Both the position numbers and the translations under genes were made by a program. DNA of 25,043 nucleotides from a virus, in IMG/VR virus record IMGVR_UViG_3300013126_004392, positions 1 to 25,043 of that record; one strand, given 5' to 3'. How positions within the stretch are numbered: position 1 is the first letter of the stretch; every line of letters begins with the position of its first letter. The notes under the pieces are model-generated. The model was not told the DNA's origin. It did no database searches and saw only the letters and a program-made list of their open reading frames with translations. This document shows, piece by piece, positions 1 to 6,659 of this stretch.

Positions 1-688
1 TTTCCAAAGAAATTAGAAGTACGTTTTTATCAGCTAGCAACATATTGGTTGCAATGTTTCCCAATACAATTGATTTACCTACATTTACTTGACCTGCAAA
101 AACTGTAAGAGTTTTAGGAAATAGACCTCCCTCTGTCTTGTCATCAAAAAATTTCCAACCAGTAGGAATTGGATTATAAATTGCGACCAGCTCTTTAATA
201 TGTTTGTCGATGTCTTCAAAATACCAATGTCCAAGATTCTCTTTAAGAGTTATGTTGTAGGCTTTTTCAAAATCGACCAATGTTTCTTCAATAGAAAACG
301 ATTGATCAGAAAATTTGTCTGCAACATTGAGAATTGTTTTATAAATAAATCTTTCTTTTAAGAACTTTTCAGTGTTTGATATTAACTCATCTTTATTAAA
401 GGGTCCTTGTAGAGTTGACAACTTTGCTTTGACATCAGCCAATGCCTTTTTATCTTCTTCGGAAGTAAGACGAGCTTTTATCTCCGTGAGTGTTGGTATT
501 GTGCCTCGCTCATTAAAAAACTGACTAATACTTCCTACGACTCTGCCAATGTTTTTATCAGTAAAAAACGATGGTTCAATGTAAGATATTACCGAACTTA
601 GATACTCAGAATCTCCTAGAGCATTATAAAGAAGAATTGTTTCAAAGAAATCTAGATCTAGTTTGTTTGGAGTTTGAACTTTGCTCAT
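1..688 (-). CDS. 41: Replicative DNA helicase gp41 (DnaB-like), 3' part cut by window edge
   Basis: This is the N-terminal 229 residues of a T4 gp41-type hexameric helicase, which unwinds DNA ahead of the polymerase and works with the primase. The Walker A motif GQVNVGKS is at residues 199-206, followed by a strand ending LLISLE. Both the motif and its surroundings match T4 gp41, which has AGVNVGKS at this point. The N-terminal ~190 residues correspond to the helical N-terminal domain of DnaB-family helicases. The start ATG overlaps the uvsX stop as ATGA, so the two are probably translationally coupled. The reading frame is open to base 1, so the rest of the RecA-like motor domain lies outside the window. 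T4 gp41 is 475 residues, so roughly half is visible. No intein is seen in the visible part. Confidence 0.93.
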   Translation of the reverse strand, partial: MSKVQTPNKLDLDFFETILLYNALGDSEYLSSVISYIEPSFFTDKNIGRVVGSISQFFNERGTIPTLTEIKARLTSEEDKKALADVKAKLSTLQGPFNKDELISNTEKFLKERFIYKTILNVADKFSDQSFSIEETLVDFEKAYNITLKENLGHWYFEDIDKHIKELVAIYNPIPTGWKFFDDKTEGGLFPKTLTVFAGQVNVGKSIVLGNIATNMLLADKNVLLISLE

Positions 689-1764
689 TCTTCGTCATTC
701 TCATCTGCTGCTTCATCTGAGTCAACAGCTCCATAACGAAGCTCTTCTTGTAGTTTTTGTTCGAGAGCGGGACAGACTTTTTCCCAGAATACTGGATCTT
801 TCTCGATGTTTTTTCTGTATCCAACGCTCTCTCCTTGGAATTGATAAGTCTTGCCGGCTTGTTCTATCACTCCAAGAGCTAATGCCAAATCAAACAAACC
901 AGTATTAGAATCAAGACCGGTTTTAAAGTTAAGGTACAATTCTGTTTTAAGAAAGGGAGGCACTATGCGATTTTTGATAGTCATAGCACTCATGGTCACC
1001 CCTGAGACATTGTTTGCAATAGCAATTGAATCCTCATCTGGATTTTCAGAGACCTTTTCGTTACGCGTGGCGAGTTGAACTAACACAGACGCTAGATAAA
1101 TTGGTCCTTTGCCTCCCGCTTGGTTTTTAATTAACGAAGGAAACATTTCCATTCCTTCGTAAATATGATTTGAAAATAGAATTGGTACTCCAGCTTTAGC
1201 AGCCTTGTATGTAATAGACCTCATCATACTTTTAGTGGCCTTTGCACGTTGTCCCACATCCGCGGCGTCTTTGCCTTTACGAGCATCTTCGATTTCTTTC
1301 GATGAAGCAAGATTTCCTAATGAATCTATCGAAATAATAAATTTAAGATTTGGATCATTAGCTGCAATTACGTTATCTAAAAACGTAGAAATTTGATTAC
1401 GGCACTCTTCAATTGTTTCGACAGGATAGTATTTTGTTTTCTTCAAATTCATTCCGACATTTTTAGCACTTTGCTTATCTACAGCAACCTCAGAATCCCA
1501 AATAACGGCAATATATCCTTTCTTTTGAGCGTTAGCCAACACTTTGTTAATAATAAGAGTCTTTCCTGCACCAGATGGACCTGCAAAACCTGTGATTCGG
1601 CCAACAGGAACTCCTTTGTGCAAGGAACCAGAAATAATTGCATTCAATGCCTTAGAACCTGTATCAATCCAATCAGAAGGAGTTGAAATGGATGCATCTT
1701 CAAGCATCACACCGTCAGGATTCATTTTATCAATATCGCCAAATATGTCTTTAAGATTACTCAT
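685..1764 (-). CDS. uvsX: UvsX RecA-like recombinase
   Basis: Strand-exchange recombinase that forms filaments on single-stranded DNA and drives recombination-dependent replication and repair. The Walker A motif GPSGAGKT is at residues 62-69, a WDSE acidic strand at about 89-92, and IDSLGNLAS (Walker B region) at 146-154. The last is nearly identical to T4 UvsX. The C-terminal part carries YGAVDSDE, like the T4 LGAIDSNE, and an acidic tail ending DENDEE. From the ATG at 1764 it is 359 residues, against 391 in T4. A TTG two codons upstream (1770) is in frame, but ATG giving MSNLKDIFG is the more likely start and resembles the T4 start MSDLKS. A possible AGGTAG ribosome-binding sequence lies upstream, rather far from the ATG. 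It follows a strong terminator and overlaps the gp41 start by four bases. Confidence 0.96.
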   Translation of the reverse strand: MSNLKDIFGDIDKMNPDGVMLEDASISTPSDWIDTGSKALNAIISGSLHKGVPVGRITGFAGPSGAGKTLIINKVLANAQKKGYIAVIWDSEVAVDKQSAKNVGMNLKKTKYYPVETIEECRNQISTFLDNVIAANDPNLKFIISIDSLGNLASSKEIEDARKGKDAADVGQRAKATKSMMRSITYKAAKAGVPILFSNHIYEGMEMFPSLIKNQAGGKGPIYLASVLVQLATRNEKVSENPDEDSIAIANNVSGVTMSAMTIKNRIVPPFLKTELYLNFKTGLDSNTGLFDLALALGVIEQAGKTYQFQGESVGYRKNIEKDPVFWEKVCPALEQKLQEELRYGAVDSDEAADENDEE

Positions 1765-1807
1765 ACGCAAACACTATCTACTACCTTTTGTTTTATTCAA
1801 CAAAAAG

Positions 1808-1831
1808 AAAAGACCTCCGAAGAGGCCTTTT
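1808..1831 (-). terminator. Rho-independent terminator upstream of uvsX
   Basis: Read on the minus strand, AAAAGGCCTC pairs with GAGGTCTTTT. All ten positions pair, one as G-U, around a TTCG loop closed by C-G, which is an extra-stable UUCG tetraloop. The sequence CTTTTTG follows. This is the textbook form of a phage intrinsic terminator. It lies 26 bases past the stop of the 118-residue gene and about 45 bases before the uvsX start. It should therefore end or attenuate the transcript carrying gene 43, leaving uvsX-41 to read-through or its own promoter. Confidence 0.88.
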
Positions 1832-1856
1832 CTGCAGTCGACTCTTTAATTGGAAA

Positions 1857-2213
1857 TTATTCGTCGAAAAGTTTTACAACTTCGGGATCTTTTTGCTGAA
1901 CCTGTTCGGCTACTTTAAACATTTGTTCGTATTGAGCAAGAAATTGCTCAGCAAACGAAATTTCATCAGAAACTGTAATGTTTGCCTTTTTATAGTTCCA
2001 TACAGTTGGTTGAGTTCTATCTGATTGAAATTCTCTAAAAAACAAAGGCAAAATTTGCAATTGCAATTGATTTGTTTGAGGGTTAGCCTGAACATGAACA
2101 AGGGCAGGATTTTCAATTGAGAGAGTTGCATCGTCTTGTTTTGCAACCTTTCCAATGATAGTACGGCCAATGTTGTCTAGGAATACAGTTAGTTGTTTGT
2201 TTGTAGTGCTCAT
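1857..2213 (-). CDS. Conserved-type hypothetical protein, 118 aa, between gp43 and UvsX
   Basis: I do not recognise this protein by name. It is 118 residues, soluble, with no signal peptide or membrane segment. The first half is rich in beta-strand pattern. The stretch from about residue 14 (NIGRTIIGKVAKQDD) to 40 loosely recalls the bent sheet of Sm-like barrels, but this is only an impression. The C-terminal third is helical and acidic, with many glutamines, and ends VVKLFDE. Its ATG overlaps the stop of the upstream 92-residue gene as ATGA, and a terminator follows it, so it is the last gene of the gene 43 transcription unit. Its place next to the polymerase and uvsX suggests a replication or recombination accessory role, by context only. 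Confidence 0.8.
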   Translation of the reverse strand: MSTTNKQLTVFLDNIGRTIIGKVAKQDDATLSIENPALVHVQANPQTNQLQLQILPLFFREFQSDRTQPTVWNYKKANITVSDEISFAEQFLAQYEQMFKVAEQVQQKDPEVVKLFDE

Positions 2214-2488
2214 AATTTTTTCTTCTTTTTTACTTTATTAGAGAAAGTTTCAAGTTCAACAATTTTTGCTATATATTGTAAAACTTTTTCTCCTTTGCTT
2301 GTCAATAACACCCGATCATCTGATGCAATATATGTAATATCATAAACATCCAGCATGTACAAAAAATCTTCCAGTATTTCGTTGTCGAGAAATTCGTCAA
2401 TGTAACAATCGTTTTCAGTAATGCCTTTGAGAGTGTAGTACAATTCTTCGTACGTTAAAGCTTGAAACAATTGTTCTGCTGCATACAT
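2210..2488 (-). CDS. Small hypothetical protein, 92 aa, possible winged-helix fold
   Basis: Unrecognised small protein. Residues 1-50 are acidic and helical (ALTYEELYYTLKGI, DEFLDNEILEDFLYML). They are followed by two short strands (ITYIASDD, RVLLTSKGEK) and a last helix, then a strongly basic tail, KVKKKKKL. The helices followed by a strand-turn-strand resemble a winged helix-turn-helix, and the lysine tail could contact nucleic acid. Both are inferences. The start lies 13 bases after the stop of the polymerase C-half, and its stop overlaps the next ATG, so it is co-transcribed with gene 43. It could be a small DNA-binding or transcription-adaptor protein. No specific T4 counterpart can be assigned from the sequence alone. 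Confidence 0.78.
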   Translation of the reverse strand: MYAAEQLFQALTYEELYYTLKGITENDCYIDEFLDNEILEDFLYMLDVYDITYIASDDRVLLTSKGEKVLQYIAKIVELETFSNKVKKKKKL

Positions 2489-2501
2489 AGAATTAATTTA
2501 A

Positions 2502-3473
2502 TCAATCTTCCCCAAACATGTCAAATAAATCAGTTTGAATCTCTTTACCGATTTCTGGCAACGACCAACCAATTGCCTCGTAAAGACGTTCCGTTGGTTG
2601 AGTAACCAATTTTGAAAACATTTTATCCCAGTCAATCTTTATATTGAATTCCTCAGGAAGTTCGGAAACATAAGTTATAGCATCTAGTCCGTATTTGTTT
2701 TTTGCGCAGTAAAGTTTCTTTACCTTTTGTCCAGCTTGAACCGCTTCGTATCTATCATCTAGCTTGAGCTCTTTAATGAGAATATTATAAGCTATGGCTC
2801 CCTTAACATGTGAGGGAGTTTTGTTTTGAAATTTATAAAGCGAAGCTCCTTCTGAATATTTTTCTAAATTATTAATTGAAGTTCTAGCAGCAATATCGTT
2901 CGGATCTAGTTTTTGGAAGCAGTCATAGCTTTTTCGATATACCTCATTTGTTTCTTTAAAATTTTGAGTAAGCAATGCCGTCTTAATGATGTTTTCAATA
3001 AATTTTTTGACTTTTTTGGGAGTTGTCGAACGAGCTAGCTCAATGCCTGTGTATTTAAATTTGTCTACACTGACTCCTTCTTCATCCAAGACGTGCAATA
3101 TGTAACGTTTTTTCTGCAAAAAGATTCCGACGTCTGCAATTACCTCTCTTTTAAAGACGTATCTCGGATCTACAGAAAATAATTCTTTCCTAGCCCATTC
3201 AAGAATTTCTGTATTGACATGTTTGTCTAGCTTGTCTACAATTTCATGAACTTTGGGATTTACTTCATTTTTTATTAATAAAGGAATTTGTAGTTTGTCC
3301 AACAATGGTTGGATAGAAACATAAAGTGAATTGTGAATTAATACATCGTTTGCAAAAAACGTGTGTTCTGTATCGTCAGACATTTCTATGTCGTACACAT
3401 ACTCATCGTCAAAATCCCCTATACATTCTACCTTTTCTATATCAACTATTTTGTAATTAAAACCGTTATTCAT
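2502..3473 (-). CDS. 43: C-intein + DNA polymerase gp43 C-terminal half (split gene)
   Basis: A 323-residue fusion. Residues 1-48 are a C-intein ending VLIHN. From Ser49 the sequence (SLYVSIQPLL) continues the polymerase palm right after the YGDTD of the other half, then runs through the thumb. Family B features include TPSHVKGAIAYN, similar to the T4 thumb, and KNKYGLDAIT. The C-terminus is LFDMFGED, nearly the clamp-binding tail of RB69 gp43, so the joined enzyme should bind the sliding clamp. The 275-residue C-extein plus the 577-residue N-extein gives about 852 residues, close to T4 gp43 (898). Alone, this half lacks the exonuclease, motifs A and B, and the catalytic aspartates. The start ATG overlaps the endonuclease stop as ATGAATAA, so translation is probably coupled to that gene. 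Confidence 0.95.
   Translation of the reverse strand: MNNGFNYKIVDIEKVECIGDFDDEYVYDIEMSDDTEHTFFANDVLIHNSLYVSIQPLLDKLQIPLLIKNEVNPKVHEIVDKLDKHVNTEILEWARKELFSVDPRYVFKREVIADVGIFLQKKRYILHVLDEEGVSVDKFKYTGIELARSTTPKKVKKFIENIIKTALLTQNFKETNEVYRKSYDCFQKLDPNDIAARTSINNLEKYSEGASLYKFQNKTPSHVKGAIAYNILIKELKLDDRYEAVQAGQKVKKLYCAKNKYGLDAITYVSELPEEFNIKIDWDKMFSKLVTQPTERLYEAIGWSLPEIGKEIQTDLFDMFGED
3330..3473 (-). other. C-intein (IntC) of split gp43 intein
   Basis: Forty-eight codons encode the C-terminal intein fragment. A strand (YKIVDIEKVECIGD) leads into block F (YVYDIEMSDDTEHTFFANDV). Block G, VLIHN, holds the penultimate His47 and terminal Asn48, which cyclises during splicing. The +1 residue is Ser49, the first residue of the C-extein. 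All residues needed for the C-terminal splicing steps are present. The fragment is very acidic: 13 acidic against 2 basic residues by my count. Confidence 0.94.
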
Positions 3474-4488
3474 TTAAAAAATCTATACATTGTTTGATAA
3501 TTTGTTCTTTATTCTCTATAAAGTCACTTTCCCAAATTAACAAAACTTTACAACCAAATTCATTGCTTAGCGTTTTATTTCTGTTTAATGTATTTTCAAA
3601 TAATGCTTGCGCAGTAGCTTTTGCTTGAGGATTGTAAAAACCAGGTTTGTATTTTTTAGGATTTCCGTGCCAGTAGTCTCCAGCAAACTCAATGACTTTA
3701 TTTGAAAAGGCACAATAAAAATCTACAAACATCGTTTTATAACCTTTTTTTGCAAAAAAATATTCATAGTTTTTTGAATCAAAAAACACGCTAGCTCGTC
3801 TCTCTATAGACAACAACTCATCGACTTTTTCAAATAATTGATTTGCTAAATTAGATTGTCTCCGATAACGAGCTTTTTGTTTAGCCAGACTTTCCCATTT
3901 TTCTTTGCCTATAATTTCTCCGTATCTTTGAACAAAGGTATCTAGCGTATTAACTTTTCGATTGCAAACTTCTTTAAATTTTTTTGTTCCTTCGACAGTT
4001 CCGTATTTTTCTATGAAATACTCTTGGGTTACACCTGCATAGCTTTGTCTTCGTCGATAATCGTCCCATTTTTTTGAGCCAATGTCATCTCCGTGACGTT
4101 TAATAAAGTTTTGCTTTGTAGAGGCTCTGGTGTTGTTATAGAGGTCGTATTGTTCTTTTGTCCAGCCGTATTTTTTATGTTTGTATTCAAAGCTATTCGA
4201 GTAAGCTTGTTTTTGTTTGTATTGATCCCACCTTTTATTACCTTCTAATTCTCCGTATTTTTTTATAAAGTTTTTTAAAGTTACTTTTCTGAGCTCTATA
4301 ACATTTTTACAATACAGCTGTTCCTTGCTTGTTTTATGTTTTGCAACGTATTGTTTTAGTGTCATGCCATGAGAGTGTTTAAGATGGGTGTGAGTTATTT
4401 GAGGATGCAGTGTATTGCACTCCAAACAAACAACGAACGTATTTTGATCGTTCTTATCTACTTTAGTAAGAGTTTTTTTGCTTTGCAT
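3466..4488 (-). CDS. Free-standing homing endonuclease, Vsr-like (EDxHD type), nested in split gp43
   Basis: A 340-residue putative site-specific endonuclease. The N-terminus has a MucR/Ros-type zinc finger: Cys21 and Cys24 (CLEC), then HLKHSHGMT with His35 and His40. Next come four repeats of the form FIKKYG...G..KW at about residues 74-90, 128-144, 158-171 and 185-198, probably DNA-contacting. The C-terminal domain (about 240-335) is Vsr-like, with VDFYC (Asp256), IEFAGDYWHGNP (Glu267, Asp271, His274) and a final VLLIWESDF. This resembles the EDxHD homing endonucleases reported inside fractured, split-intein genes of environmental phages. It lies exactly between the two polymerase halves. 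A hairpin precedes it, and its stop overlaps the C-half start by eight bases. The likely target is an uninterrupted gene 43 allele at the YGDTDS codons. That is inferred, not seen. Confidence 0.88.
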   Translation of the reverse strand: MQSKKTLTKVDKNDQNTFVVCLECNTLHPQITHTHLKHSHGMTLKQYVAKHKTSKEQLYCKNVIELRKVTLKNFIKKYGELEGNKRWDQYKQKQAYSNSFEYKHKKYGWTKEQYDLYNNTRASTKQNFIKRHGDDIGSKKWDDYRRRQSYAGVTQEYFIEKYGTVEGTKKFKEVCNRKVNTLDTFVQRYGEIIGKEKWESLAKQKARYRRQSNLANQLFEKVDELLSIERRASVFFDSKNYEYFFAKKGYKTMFVDFYCAFSNKVIEFAGDYWHGNPKKYKPGFYNPQAKATAQALFENTLNRNKTLSNEFGCKVLLIWESDFIENKEQIIKQCIDFLNE

Positions 4489-4498
4489 AAGTATACTT
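4489..4498. other. Perfect 10-bp palindrome abutting the endonuclease start
   Basis: AAGTATACTT is its own reverse complement and ends one base before the endonuclease ATG. Because no good Shine-Dalgarno sequence is visible there, folding of this stretch could hide the ribosome-binding region, or it could be a protein-binding site. It may also be chance: the core GTATAC recurs elsewhere in the window, including in coding sequence. Confidence 0.35.
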
Positions 4499-4503
4499 AG
4501 GCT

Positions 4504-4526
4504 GACACAGCTTATTTTGCTGTGTC
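4504..4526 (-). promoter_or_regulatory. Perfect 8-bp stem-loop between gp43 N-half and the endonuclease
   Basis: On the minus strand GACACAGC pairs without mismatch with GCTGTGTC around a 7-base A-rich loop. It starts 10 bases past the stop of the polymerase N-half and ends 15 bases before the endonuclease ATG. No run of T follows, so it is not a standard terminator. In T4, hairpins upstream of free-standing homing endonucleases are known to limit their translation from early read-through transcripts. A similar role, or mRNA 3' end protection for the N-half, is plausible here. A seven-codon ORF (MYRDTAK) overlaps the upstream arm. Confidence 0.6.
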
Positions 4527-4535
4527 GCGATACAT

Positions 4536-6629
4536 TTATTGCAAAACGACCATTTTGTCTGTTGCTGCATTAATATCAGCTGGAGCAACTCTAAGAAGTT
4601 TCCCGTTCCTCAATACCATACATCCATGATCTTCTGTCATAATCACCTCTTTACCATCTGCTACAATTTTATATTTCTTCTTAGAAACTTTGTGACGTAT
4701 GATGTTTTTTACGTTGCCCCAGTTTACGTAATTCTCTTTGGAGTAAAAAGTTGGAACTTTTAGTTGTTTGTCTTGAATGTCGATAATTTCGTGTCCATTA
4801 AAGGTAAAAAACTTTTTAGAGTTTTTGAAGTTTTCGTATAAAGTTTCAATAGGTAAAGAACCTAGATTTGTTCGAATGATCGTGTCTCCAACCACAGAAT
4901 CTGTATCACCGTATTTGGTTATCGTTTGGTCAATGCCATATTTAGCTTTAACAAAATTATCAATAATATGACCACCTGCTTTAGAAACGTTTTGTCCTGT
5001 AACCGTAATAGAGGTGGCGTGATCAATATCCATCAAAGATGAGTGTTTGTTTGCAAACGTTCCATAGATGGAATTCAAAAGAATCTTTAACGTATACTGC
5101 AATGTATCGCAATAGGTAATTTTTAATTGATGAGATCTATCATTTTTGTTTTTAGATTTTTTGAGTTTAGTTAGCTCTTGTTTGGTTTTTACTCGTTCGT
5201 TGTAAATTTCATCGATCAAGTTAGGGATCACGCCTTTAGTTTTTTGGGAATATAAAACACCAGCCTTTGATAAGGATATTTGTTCTTTTGTTAAGAACGT
5301 TTTGAATTTATCTGACGTTAAAGTATGAGTTTTTCCGTTTATCAACCTAATGGTTAGCTCTCCGGAAAAGTTTTCGAAATCTCCAGAAATAACTTTTCCA
5401 ATTTTTGTCTCTGGAGAAATGTTTAGAGTAATAATTGTATTTGGATATAGGGAATTTACGTCAAAACTTACAACAGCTTTTTGTAAGCCTTTTTCGGGAT
5501 CTCTAACATATCCTCCTTCATATGATTCTCTTTCCATGTTATTAGGAAAAGTAGGAATTACATACCCTTGTTTAGACGCTTGAATAGCAACTGCCCCTGT
5601 AACAATCGCTACCTTTCCAAGTGCTGCTTCAAAATTTGTACAGCCTTTATAAGCAAGCATTCGAGCAATTTCCAAAAATTTTAACTTTTCTTCTAATTTA
5701 ACAAGCAAGTGCACGTCTTGAATGTTGTAATCTACAAAAGTTTTCCAATCACTTGCTGCAAGCTCTCCGAGACTGACTGCATTGTAAGCAGTTTTTCCCT
5801 CTCCGAGCTCTAATTCTGATATATAGTTTAAACTAAAAGATTCTTTCTCTCCTGGAGAAAAAGTTTTATACAAATCCATGTAGTCCAATAACGAAACTCC
5901 TTGAATAGACCAGATGGTTACTTCTTTACCCATGTCAGTAAACACTTTTCTCCCTCTAACATTACCTATAGGAGAAAGCTGTCGTATAAAATCATCGCCA
6001 AAAATCCTCATAAACCGATTAATAATATAAGGAAAGTCAAAATTTTGAGAGTTCCAACCGGATGCAATATCTGGATAATCTGATTTCCAGAAATCTACAA
6101 ATTGCAAAATTAAATCTTCTTCGTCTTTACAATAGTGATATACACAATCAGGTATTGTTGGGGTATATCTTTGTTTCAAACCCCAAGTATGAGTTGCCTT
6201 AGTCAAAGTATCATAGACAGTGATTAAGTTAATTGGTACAGCTGCTTTTTCGGGAGTAGGAAACGCAGAATCGACTGTGGTGTCTACTTCAATATCAAGC
6301 AAAAATATCTTTAATGGATGTTTTGAAAACTCAGGTTTGTTATTTTGATCTCTATACATTTCGATCAAAAATTGTTGTTCAGGAGCCAAATTGTGAAATA
6401 TACGTTTATTGGCTGTTGAGTCTACAAACTTCCTTCGCTCCATTGAGTTTTTAAACTGTTTTTTTACTAAAGAAGTCTTAAAAATAGATGTTGCGTCTTC
6501 TGCTCCTTCTTTTTCCAAAAACAAGTAAGGTCTGAAAGGAATTTCTGTTTCTATACGAACGCCTTCTTCTGACCATGTACGAAGAAAAACTGATTCGTTA
6601 AATGGATTATAACTTGCAGATCGATACAT
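4536..6629 (-). CDS. 43: DNA polymerase gp43 N-terminal half + N-intein (split gene)
   Basis: A 697-residue fusion: the first 577 residues of a family B replicative polymerase, then a 120-residue N-intein. The 3'-5' exonuclease motifs are present: Exo I LDIEVD (Asp112, Glu114), Exo II GWNSQNFDFPYI (191-202) and Exo III YNIQD (301-305). Polymerase motif A is FDVNSLYPN (389-397), motif B is KILLNSIYG (515-523), and motif C is cut after YGDTD (573-577). It therefore cannot be active without the SLYVSIQ half encoded at 2502-3473. Both halves keep every expected motif, which argues for function rather than decay. The start ATG at 6629 has only a weak upstream GGG. A 5-bp inverted repeat (ACTCA/TGAGT) precedes it, where T4 has its gp43 translational operator. 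It follows a glycosyltransferase gene by 30 bases. Confidence 0.96.
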   Translation of the reverse strand: MYRSASYNPFNESVFLRTWSEEGVRIETEIPFRPYLFLEKEGAEDATSIFKTSLVKKQFKNSMERRKFVDSTANKRIFHNLAPEQQFLIEMYRDQNNKPEFSKHPLKIFLLDIEVDTTVDSAFPTPEKAAVPINLITVYDTLTKATHTWGLKQRYTPTIPDCVYHYCKDEEDLILQFVDFWKSDYPDIASGWNSQNFDFPYIINRFMRIFGDDFIRQLSPIGNVRGRKVFTDMGKEVTIWSIQGVSLLDYMDLYKTFSPGEKESFSLNYISELELGEGKTAYNAVSLGELAASDWKTFVDYNIQDVHLLVKLEEKLKFLEIARMLAYKGCTNFEAALGKVAIVTGAVAIQASKQGYVIPTFPNNMERESYEGGYVRDPEKGLQKAVVSFDVNSLYPNTIITLNISPETKIGKVISGDFENFSGELTIRLINGKTHTLTSDKFKTFLTKEQISLSKAGVLYSQKTKGVIPNLIDEIYNERVKTKQELTKLKKSKNKNDRSHQLKITYCDTLQYTLKILLNSIYGTFANKHSSLMDIDHATSITVTGQNVSKAGGHIIDNFVKAKYGIDQTITKYGDTDSVVGDTIIRTNLGSLPIETLYENFKNSKKFFTFNGHEIIDIQDKQLKVPTFYSKENYVNWGNVKNIIRHKVSKKKYKIVADGKEVIMTEDHGCMVLRNGKLLRVAPADINAATDKMVVLQ
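4539..4898 (-). other. N-intein (IntN) of split gp43 intein
   Basis: One hundred and twenty codons from Ser578 to the stop. Block A is SVVGDTIIRTNLG, with Ser1 as the nucleophile. Block B is GKEVIMTEDHGCMVL, with the TxxH residues Thr88 and His91. The fragment ends after LRVAPADINAATDKMVV, the usual place where an endonuclease domain or a natural split begins. The inserted position is inside polymerase motif C (YGDTD|S), the site called pol-c in archaeal family B inteins. The fragment is net basic (about +6), opposite to the acidic IntC. Confidence 0.94.
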
Positions 6630-6659
6630 GACCCGAGCTTACTCATTTTGAGTGAAAAG

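Noticed and set aside
3466-4535. A group I intron splitting gene 43 and carrying the endonuclease
   Set aside because: The flanking coding sequences end and begin with complete intein motifs and their own stop and start codons, which an RNA intron would not need. There is also almost no non-coding sequence to form a ribozyme.
2502-6629. Polymerase halves as a sequencing or assembly artefact, or a decaying pseudogene
   Set aside because: Both halves keep all family motifs, the break falls exactly at an intein insertion site with matching splice residues, and the intervening gene is an intact endonuclease.
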